A stretch of DNA of 63,734 bases, taken from NCBI GenBank assembly GCA_013287705.1, contig JABDDH010000002.1, positions 1 through 63,734 of the forward strand, read 5' to 3'. Each line of letters starts with the position of its first letter. The first letter of the stretch is position 1. Positions 57,070 through 63,734 of this stretch are shown here, piece by piece. Below the pieces are notes generated by a model that saw only the letters and a program-made list of their open reading frames with translations, was not told the DNA's origin and did not search any database. A program made the translations under genes and the position numbers. The DNA is from Chlamydiota bacterium (GTDB lineage Bacteria; Chlamydiota; Chlamydiia; Chlamydiales; Rhabdochlamydiaceae).

Positions 57070-58170
57070 TTAATGGTGGAAATGAAGAGGGGTCGTTCGT
57101 CTTCCCACGCCATACTTGAGGCGGTAGTCCCCCAAAGAGAGGGCTGCTGCATGTGTTGAAATCTGATTTTTTTCTGCAATCTCATAAATCAACATCAACT
57201 GATCATAAATCTTGTTAACTTTATTTCTCGAGCGAATTGGAGAGTAGCCCTCGCAATGCAGCTCTTCGGCAACATTAATCAGCCCGCCAGCGTTAATCAC
57301 AAAGTCGGGGGCATAGAGAATCCCATGACGCATCAACTCTTCCCCATCGGCATCTGTCAGGAGCTGATTATTCGCACAACCAGCAATTGCACGGCAGCGC
57401 AACTGAGGAATTGTCTCTGCATTTAAAATACCTCCCAGGGCACAAGGGGCTAAGAGATCGCACGAAGCACTTAAAATTTCACCTGGAGAGACCACCTCTG
57501 CTTGACACGCTCTTCCAATATCTCGTGCCTTTGTTTGATCAATATCGCTAATAATGAGTCGTGCCCCTTCCCAAAAAAGAAGTTCAGCCAGACGACTTCC
57601 AACGCTACCAAGACCTTGAATCGCAATCGTTTTCCCCTCGCAAGAGTCGCTGCCATAGACCTTTTTTAAAGCCGTTTGAATCCCCTTTAACGTGCCATGG
57701 GCTGTAAAACTCCCTGGATCACCACTGCTCTTTTCCATAGGAAGCCCCACGATATAACGGGTCTTTTGACGAATCACAAGCGCATCTTTTGGTGTACAGC
57801 CGTAGTCTTCTGCACAAATATAACTCCCCTCTAAGCGCTCGACAGCCTGACCAAAAGCTAGAAGTTTCGCTTCACTTTTTTGCGTTTTAGCATCTGCAAT
57901 AATGACACTCTTGCCGCCCCCAAGCCCTGCTTCAATAATCGCTGACTTATAGGTCATCCCTCGAGCAAGCCTCTTAGCATCGGTTAGCGCCTCTTCAAAT
58001 GTAGCATACGGGTAGATGCGGGTGCCTCCAAGAGCTGGCCCGAGCGACAAATTATGCAAACAGATGATCGCTATTAATCCCGAATCAAGATCCGTAATCT
58101 TTACAACGCGCTCATAACCTGGAACTGGGATCTCTTCTAAGACAAGGGATTCTTTTAAATCAGTTGACAT
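57070..58170 (-). CDS. Leucine/branched-chain amino acid dehydrogenase (Glu/Leu/Phe/Val dehydrogenase family)
   Basis: LGPALGGTRIYPYATFEEALTDAKRLARGMTYKSAIIEAGLGGGKSVI, AIQGLGSVGSRLAELL. Confidence 0.9.
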   Translation of the reverse strand: MSTDLKESLVLEEIPVPGYERVVKITDLDSGLIAIICLHNLSLGPALGGTRIYPYATFEEALTDAKRLARGMTYKSAIIEAGLGGGKSVIIADAKTQKSEAKLLAFGQAVERLEGSYICAEDYGCTPKDALVIRQKTRYIVGLPMEKSSGDPGSFTAHGTLKGIQTALKKVYGSDSCEGKTIAIQGLGSVGSRLAELLFWEGARLIISDIDQTKARDIGRACQAEVVSPGEILSASCDLLAPCALGGILNAETIPQLRCRAIAGCANNQLLTDADGEELMRHGILYAPDFVINAGGLINVAEELHCEGYSPIRSRNKVNKIYDQLMLIYEIAEKNQISTHAAALSLGDYRLKYGVGRRTTPLHFHH

Positions 58171-58256
58171 AGCTCTCCTTAGGGGTTCATCATTAGAGGA
58201 TAATGATAGCAGAACTTGTCCCTTTTCTAACAGCCTCTTTTCTTAAGCTGTCACAG

Positions 58257-58304
58257 AATAGACTCGTTGCTGGCACCCAACTGAGCGCCAGCAGCGAGTC
58301 TATT
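58257..58304. other. Long hairpin AATAGACTCGTTGCTGGC / GCCAGCAGCGAGTCTATT
   Basis: 18-bp inverted repeat with one G-T pair and 12-nt loop, in the 608-bp divergent intergenic region. Confidence 0.75.
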
Positions 58305-58778
58305 TGAAAATTAGGAATTGTATTCTGAGGTTTTTTGTACTTTTAGAGACCGTTAACGAATTTTTAAATTTGAGGGGCAATACAGCCGAATTCAAAAAAT
58401 TCTAGGCAGTGTTCCTAATCTTGCGAGACTTTCCGCTTCACACGGTCTTTGTATGTGCAAAAAGGGTTAGCTGCCACTGTCTTTACTCCTCGGACTGTTA
58501 AGTTTTAATAAAGGTTAAATCACTATTATAATATATTTATTAACACACAACAACAAACTCATAACAATCTAAATACGAGCACGTTAACGAGAGCGCAGTC
58601 GGCAGCTTGTCCTAAGGGGCTTAGAATTAATTACTAAGATCTTTAGCGTTAAAAACTAACCTCAACTTTTTTGAACCTGAAGGCGTCAACACTTGGCTAA
58701 AAACAATAAACGAGTCCCGCTCCCCTGAATCCTACAGGTTTTAGGATTGTCAATAATAGATCTATCACGTATCCTCAA

Positions 58779-59540
58779 TTGTCACACAACGAGGTATCAA
58801 TGGCGCTGGTCATTACAGAGACAGTAAAAGAAGAACTGCTCAAATTTTTAAAAAAAAATCGCAAAGCCGATCTGGTGACAACTTATCTCTTTTTTCTTGA
58901 GAAAAAATTTAATATCCACCCTGTTCTCTTTGGCAAAGAAAAGATGATCTACCAGAGCCAAGATGAACTTGTTCGCAAATTAGAATCTCAAGGGAAATTG
59001 TGGCGCGAAACAGAGATCAAAATTCAATTTGGCGAACAGAGTGTTGATGAGCAGACAAAAAAGATTTACATCTGTCCTTTTACAGGGAAAGTCTTTGGCG
59101 ACAACACCCACCCGAATCCACAAGATGCCATTTACGACTGGGTCTCTAAATGCCCAGAGAATAATGAACGAGTCGGCGGGCTCAAAGTCAAACGCTTCTT
59201 TGTCTCTGAAGATCCTGAAGTGATCAAAAATTACATTGTTAAACGCAAAGAGCCGATTAAAAAAATCGTCTTCTCTTCTGCTGTGACAGGCAAATTATTT
59301 AATAGCAAAGCGGCCGTAATCGACGATTTTATCAAAAATCAACTCAAACCGCTCTCTCTTATCGAAGTTCCTAGCCAAAATAGATTCCAGATTGAAGAGC
59401 ACCTCCTCTCATTTATCCAGACCCAGCTTGAGGAGAGCAAAATGGCAGCCTTTGTTGAAGCAGTCTCTTCGGAAGGCGTCTTTGAGCCGTATATCGGCCA
59501 ATGGACGGAAGAAGAGAAGGTTGAGAGTGAGGGAGCTTAA
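58779..59540 (+). CDS. Conserved chlamydial hypothetical protein (CT538/DUF2709-like)
   Basis: IYICPFTGKVFGDNTHPNPQDAIYDWVSKCPENNER...; directly upstream of tsaE. Likely start 58779 or ATG 58800. Confidence 0.7.
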   Translation: MSHNEVSMALVITETVKEELLKFLKKNRKADLVTTYLFFLEKKFNIHPVLFGKEKMIYQSQDELVRKLESQGKLWRETEIKIQFGEQSVDEQTKKIYICPFTGKVFGDNTHPNPQDAIYDWVSKCPENNERVGGLKVKRFFVSEDPEVIKNYIVKRKEPIKKIVFSSAVTGKLFNSKAAVIDDFIKNQLKPLSLIEVPSQNRFQIEEHLLSFIQTQLEESKMAAFVEAVSSEGVFEPYIGQWTEEEKVESEGA

Positions 59541-59949
59541 AGTCACTTTTTCTCAAGAAGAGACAATTGCTTGTGGAGAGCGCCTTGCTCGCACGCTCTC
59601 CTCAGGGTCAGTTATTACCCTACATGGAGACTTAGGAGCTGGCAAGACAACCTTTATGAAGGGTATTGCTCAAGGATGCGGCATCTCTCCGCTAGAAGTT
59701 CACAGTCCCACATTTAATTACCTCAATATTTATACTGGAACGAAAGTTCTTTACCATTTTGACCTGTATCGTCTGAAAGACCAAAACGATTTTATCTCCC
59801 TTGGCTTTGCAGATTTTTTTGAAGAAGAGGGACTTGTCTGTCTTGAATGGCCAGAAAAAATTACAGACATCCTTCCGAAGCTGCGCATCGAAGTCCATCT
59901 ATTTCATCAAGGGGAAGAGCAGCGCTTAATCGAGATAAAAAAATTATGA
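59521..59949 (+). CDS. tsaE: tRNA threonylcarbamoyladenosine biosynthesis ATPase
   Basis: LHGDLGAGKTTFMKGIAQGCG, SPTFNYLNIY, LYHFDLYRL, LVCLEWPEKI; TTG/GTG start near 59521-59527. Confidence 0.9.
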   Translation: MRVRELKVTFSQEETIACGERLARTLSSGSVITLHGDLGAGKTTFMKGIAQGCGISPLEVHSPTFNYLNIYTGTKVLYHFDLYRLKDQNDFISLGFADFFEEEGLVCLEWPEKITDILPKLRIEVHLFHQGEEQRLIEIKKL

Positions 59950-60692
59950 AAAAACTCTCCTTCAGCTCTGTTGAATTTTTACGCGCAACTGCCACGGAAG
60001 AAAATTTTCCTGAATTTCCCTATCCTGAAGTTGCGATTGTCGGGCGCTCGAATGTCGGAAAATCGTCCCTCATCAACCATCTCCTCAACCAAAAAATCGC
60101 AAAAGTCTCTGCAACGCCCGGAAAAACACAAACGATTAATTTTTTTCTCATCGACAAGAGCCTAATCCTAGTCGACCTCCCCGGTTACGGCTATGCGCGC
60201 GTCACAAAAAATCTTAAAGAGTCCTGGGGCAAGGCAATTGAGAGCTATTTTGCAGCAAGTAGAGATATGCGCCTCGTCCTTCTACTTCTAGACATGCGCC
60301 ACCTGCCAACCGATGAGGATGTGCAATTTTTAAATTGGGCTTTACACCACCAAAAGAAAATCCTTCTCATCTTTACAAAAAGTGATAAACTAACCAGACA
60401 AGAGCAGAGAACCGCAAACGAGAAGATAGTGAATTTTTTAAAGCAGAAATTGGGAAAGGCTCCCGCCCATGTGATTCAAAATTTGGATTTAGGAACGAGC
60501 CAAAGCCCCGGGGTTGAACGATCAGATTTAGCTCATATTTCTAATATGAGCGACAATCTGATCGTACCAACCACGGGAGCTTTCGCTTCGTCCCGAAACC
60601 AAATTTTGAATCACGTTGGATATATCAGCTATTCTATAAAAGATGGATCAAGTAGACAACTCCTAATTACAAAACTCAATGGGCTTAATTAA
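59946..60692 (+). CDS. engB: Ribosome biogenesis GTPase (YihA/YsxC) with a 48-aa in-frame insertion near its C-terminus
   Basis: PEVAIVGRSNVGKSSLINHLLNQ, TPGKTQTINFF, VDLPGYGYAR, LIFTKSDKL, then element B, then YSIKDGSSRQLLITKLNGLN*. Confidence 0.93.
   Translation: MKKLSFSSVEFLRATATEENFPEFPYPEVAIVGRSNVGKSSLINHLLNQKIAKVSATPGKTQTINFFLIDKSLILVDLPGYGYARVTKNLKESWGKAIESYFAASRDMRLVLLLLDMRHLPTDEDVQFLNWALHHQKKILLIFTKSDKLTRQEQRTANEKIVNFLKQKLGKAPAHVIQNLDLGTSQSPGVERSDLAHISNMSDNLIVPTTGAFASSRNQILNHVGYISYSIKDGSSRQLLITKLNGLN
60471..60614. repeat. Palindromic protein-coding element, copy B (within engB)
   Basis: 144 bp; termini GTGATTCAAAATTTGG / CCAAATTTTGAATCAC are perfect inverted repeats; same reading frame as copy A. 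Confidence 0.95.
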
Positions 60693-61440
60693 AAAAGAGA
60701 CATTCATCTGTCTGGATCTAGAGACAACAGGCCTAGAACCTGAAAACGACCGCATCATTGAGGTCGCAGCTGTCTGTTTTACCTTTGATACGACTCTCAA
60801 CACATTTGAATCCCTGATCGATCCTGAAATTCCCATTTCAGAAGTCTCTAAAGCCATTCACCACATCAGCGATGAGATGGTGCAGGGCAAGCCAAAGATT
60901 GCAGAGGTCTTACCCGCCCTTCTTAAAATGATCGATCGCCATATCATCGTCGGCCACAGCGTTGGAATGGACATCGCCTTTCTCTCTGCCGCAGCACGTC
61001 GCCATAACATCCCCAACATCCTCTCCGCCATTGCCTATTTTGACACACTGCGCCTCGCCAGACTTTACGGAGAGTCTCCAACCAATTCGCTAGAAAAACT
61101 CCGCGAACACTTTAATATCGAATCCGAGGGCGCTCATCGCGCGATGAGCGATGTCATTGTCAACATCGAAGTCTTTAAATACTTGTCGACAAATTTTCAG
61201 ACAACCAAACAGCTCTTTGATCGTCTTAAAATGCCCATTCTGCTTAAGACGATGCCTCTTGGCAAACATAAAGGCCGCCTTTTTTCAGAAATCCCCATTG
61301 AATACCTACTCTGGGCGGCGCGCAAAGATTTTGACCAAGACCTTCTCTTTTCTATTCGCTCTGAGATTAACAAGCGCAAGGCTGGCAAACAATTTGGCCA
61401 AGCAAGCAATCCATTCGCCTCACTTCTTGGAGATGAGTAA
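60679..61440 (+). CDS. DnaQ-like 3'-5' exonuclease
   Basis: FICLDLETTGLEPENDRIIEVAAV, GHSVGMDIAFL, HRAMSDVIV; C-terminal DUF3820-like PLGKHKGRLFSEIPIEYLLW. Confidence 0.9.
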   Translation: MGLIKKETFICLDLETTGLEPENDRIIEVAAVCFTFDTTLNTFESLIDPEIPISEVSKAIHHISDEMVQGKPKIAEVLPALLKMIDRHIIVGHSVGMDIAFLSAAARRHNIPNILSAIAYFDTLRLARLYGESPTNSLEKLREHFNIESEGAHRAMSDVIVNIEVFKYLSTNFQTTKQLFDRLKMPILLKTMPLGKHKGRLFSEIPIEYLLWAARKDFDQDLLFSIRSEINKRKAGKQFGQASNPFASLLGDE

Positions 61441-62618
61441 TGCTCTCGCTAGAAGATCTGCCGGTTAAAGGGAAAAGAGTTTTACTCCGCCTAGATCTGA
61501 ACGTTCCACTGAACAGCGATGGAACAATTGCCGATGAGACGCGGATTGTCGAAGCACTTCCCTCGATACAGTATCTTCTACAAAAAGACGCTTCGATTAT
61601 TATCTTAAGCCATTTGGGCAGACCAAAAGGTGTCGATCCTACGCTCTCCCTAAAACCCATTGCGCATAGACTTGGAAAACTACTGGGAAAGCCGGTCCCC
61701 TGTCTGGATAAAGCTTCAACGAATCTAACGCCAGGTTCGGTTATTTTATTAGAAAATCTACGCTTTAATCCGGCTGAAGAAAAACCGTCTCTGGATCCAC
61801 ATTTTGCAGAGCAACTAGCAGAATGTGGCGACTACTATGTCGATGATGCGTTTGGAGCAGCTCACAGGGACCATAGCAGCATTACGCGGATCTGCACCCA
61901 CTTCCCTGGTAAATGTGCAGCGGGTTTTTTACTACAGAAAGAAGTACAAGCCTTTGAACCTCTTTTACACAACCCCAAACGCCCTTTTTACGCCGTTGTT
62001 GGTGGATCCAAAATCTCCTCAAAAATTGGCGTTCTAAAAGCGCTCCTTAAAAAAGTCAACGCCCTCTTCATTGGAGGCGGCATGGCCTACACTTTTTTCA
62101 AAGCACAAGGCGTCTCCATTGGAGAGTCGATCCACGAAGACGATCAATTAGATGAGGCACGCGCGCTACTTGAACTTTCCCATAAAAGCCAAGTACCCCT
62201 ATTTCTACCAACAGACCTTGTCATTGCAGATGGCTACAAAGAAGATGCCAGGAGCCAAACAATTTCTGCCCAAGAAGGGATCCCAGACGGGTGGCAAGGA
62301 ATGGACATTGGCCCAAAAACTGTAGAGCTCTGGAGCTTTGCATTTAAAAAATGTCATACCCTTTTCTGGAATGGTCCCGTCGGGGTCTTTGAGATGCGTC
62401 GCTTTGCGCATGGAACAGAGAGCCTTGCCCGATCAATTGGAGCGCTCGATGCACAAACGGTTGTTGGCGGAGGCGATTCTATTGCTGCAATCAATCAATT
62501 TCACCTTGGCATAAACTTCTCCCACCTCTCAACAGGCGGCGGCGCAAGTCTTGAGCTTCTTGAATTTGGAACGCTACCGGGGATCGAAGCTCTAGAAAAG
62601 AATCAATCAGCCACGTAA
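61440..62618 (+). CDS. pgk: Phosphoglycerate kinase
   Basis: KRVLLRLDLNVPLNSDGTIADETRI, LSHLGRPKG, VVGGSKISSKIGVL, WNGPVGVFE, THLS-type FSHLSTGGGASLELLE. Confidence 0.96.
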   Translation: MLSLEDLPVKGKRVLLRLDLNVPLNSDGTIADETRIVEALPSIQYLLQKDASIIILSHLGRPKGVDPTLSLKPIAHRLGKLLGKPVPCLDKASTNLTPGSVILLENLRFNPAEEKPSLDPHFAEQLAECGDYYVDDAFGAAHRDHSSITRICTHFPGKCAAGFLLQKEVQAFEPLLHNPKRPFYAVVGGSKISSKIGVLKALLKKVNALFIGGGMAYTFFKAQGVSIGESIHEDDQLDEARALLELSHKSQVPLFLPTDLVIADGYKEDARSQTISAQEGIPDGWQGMDIGPKTVELWSFAFKKCHTLFWNGPVGVFEMRRFAHGTESLARSIGALDAQTVVGGGDSIAAINQFHLGINFSHLSTGGGASLELLEFGTLPGIEALEKNQSAT

Positions 62619-63085
62619 TTGATAAAGTAGGTTAGATACCGATAGACGCCATAGGCGATGAAAAACCCGACAGGAACTCCACCCACTGCAGCTAAAAGAA
62701 CAAGCTTTAATCGCTTCCCAGCGCCAAGTAAAGTTGCAAGCCATAAGGCAGTAATAAAAAAAAGAATATCAAGACTAAGCGTGAGACCACTTGGCAAATG
62801 AACCAGCTTCCCAAGACAGCCGCACGGCAACCCCCACAGCATCCAAAAAAAAGAGTAGCCTGCCCAAAGCATAAAGATAGGAGCAATCAGAGCCCAGCTC
62901 TTCCACTCATCATGAAAAAGGACAAGAGAGGCTACCAGCATCACTTCAAAAATAGCAATGAGACGGTCAAAAGTAATAAGCAAATCACTTGGGAAAAAAA
63001 GCTTGCTAAATGCAGCAATTAGTAAGATAAGTCCTACAAAAAGAGAGGCATAGAAGGAAAGTTTTACTTTAAAATTTTTACTCAT
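62603..63085 (-). CDS. MauE/DoxX-like membrane protein
   Basis: Four hydrophobic segments, CGCLGK motif. Confidence 0.55.
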   Translation of the reverse strand: MSKNFKVKLSFYASLFVGLILLIAAFSKLFFPSDLLITFDRLIAIFEVMLVASLVLFHDEWKSWALIAPIFMLWAGYSFFWMLWGLPCGCLGKLVHLPSGLTLSLDILFFITALWLATLLGAGKRLKLVLLAAVGGVPVGFFIAYGVYRYLTYFINYVAD

Positions 63086-63139
63086 CGCACAACGCCAATT
63101 TCCTTTTTTTTTTCAGAGAGTTCACGTATACTAACAACT

Positions 63140-63734
63140 ATGCTCGAGACAATCAATAATTGGATTATTAGCCACGCAAATCATGCCCACTGGCTGATCT
63201 TTGGAGCGATTCTGCTAGCAGGCTGCAATCTTCCCATTAGCATCGATCTCATCCTAATCCTTGCTGCCGTTCTTGCTGCAACAACACTTGCAGATCAAGC
63301 TCCTCACCTTTTTCTTGCTGTCTACCTAGGTTCTTTTTTCTCCGCATGGATCGCCTATTGGATCGGCAGATTGCTCGGTCCTAAATTAACCAGCATTCGT
63401 TTTTTTGATCAACTCCTTGCTAAAAAAAGACTTGATTCGATTAATAATTTTTATGAAAAATACGGCTTTCTCACACTTCTCATTGGACGATTCATCCCCT
63501 TTGGAGTCCGCAACTGCCTTTTTCTGACAAGTGGCATTGCAAAAGTCCATTTTGGCAAGTTTGCCGCCCGGGACTCTTGCGCCTGCCTGATTTGGGCAGG
63601 CCTCTCATTCTCTTTTTTTTACACACTAGGTCACAACTACGAACGGCTAATTGTTTGGATGAAAACCGCCAACCTTTTTATTTTCCTCGCTTTCAGTGTG
63701 ACGGCAATTGGAATCATTTGGTATAAGAAAAGGA
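63140..63734 (+). CDS. DedA-family membrane protein (partial at window end)
   Basis: MLETINNWIISHANHAHWLIFGAILLAGCNLPISIDLILILAAVLA...AYWIGRLLG...LIGRFIPFGVRNCLFLTSG. Confidence 0.85.
   Translation, partial: MLETINNWIISHANHAHWLIFGAILLAGCNLPISIDLILILAAVLAATTLADQAPHLFLAVYLGSFFSAWIAYWIGRLLGPKLTSIRFFDQLLAKKRLDSINNFYEKYGFLTLLIGRFIPFGVRNCLFLTSGIAKVHFGKFAARDSCACLIWAGLSFSFFYTLGHNYERLIVWMKTANLFIFLAFSVTAIGIIWYKKR

Noticed and set aside
58660-58695. Possible degenerate sixth MITE copy (CAACTTTTTTGAACCTGAAGGCGTC)
   Set aside because: Only partial similarity to one TIR, no matching opposite end and no flanking duplication.
1-63734. CRISPR arrays, tRNA or rRNA genes
   Set aside because: No regularly spaced direct repeats or recognisable tRNA/rRNA cores were seen; a tRNAscan-SE/Infernal run would be needed to exclude them formally.

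Overview
This window looks like a chromosomal segment of an environmental chlamydia (Chlamydiota; Parachlamydia/Waddlia/Simkania-like). That call rests on gene content and gene order: murF-mraY-murD-(nlpD-like), rpsN-rpmJ-rpmH-rnpA, pcnB-...-lpxB, yceD-rpmF-plsX-rng-plsB-insulinase, CT538-like-tsaE, dnaG/glyS/pgsA, and Inc-like bilobed membrane proteins. Most of the window is recognisable housekeeping genes. I saw no rRNA, tRNA or CRISPR array. Main unusual items: (1) a 144-bp palindromic repeat, present twice in the same reading frame inside two unrelated genes (an insulinase-family protease and the GTPase EngB), resembling in concept the Rickettsia palindromic elements; (2) a second, unrelated 123-181 bp MITE-like family with ~26-bp terminal inverted repeats and 5-6 bp target duplications, five copies, one fused in frame to a secreted thioredoxin-like protein and one collapsed into a 123-bp near-perfect palindrome beside a transposase remnant; (3) rpmH (L34) nested entirely inside an N-terminally extended rnpA ORF, as reported in Thermus; (4) a frameshift at a T7 run in the essential gene mraY; (5) a 592-aa protein made of about thirteen 40-residue repeats; (6) a five-gene sugar-oxidation-type cluster; (7) several lineage-specific Inc-like or secreted candidate proteins. 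All assignments come from reading the translations; no database search was run.
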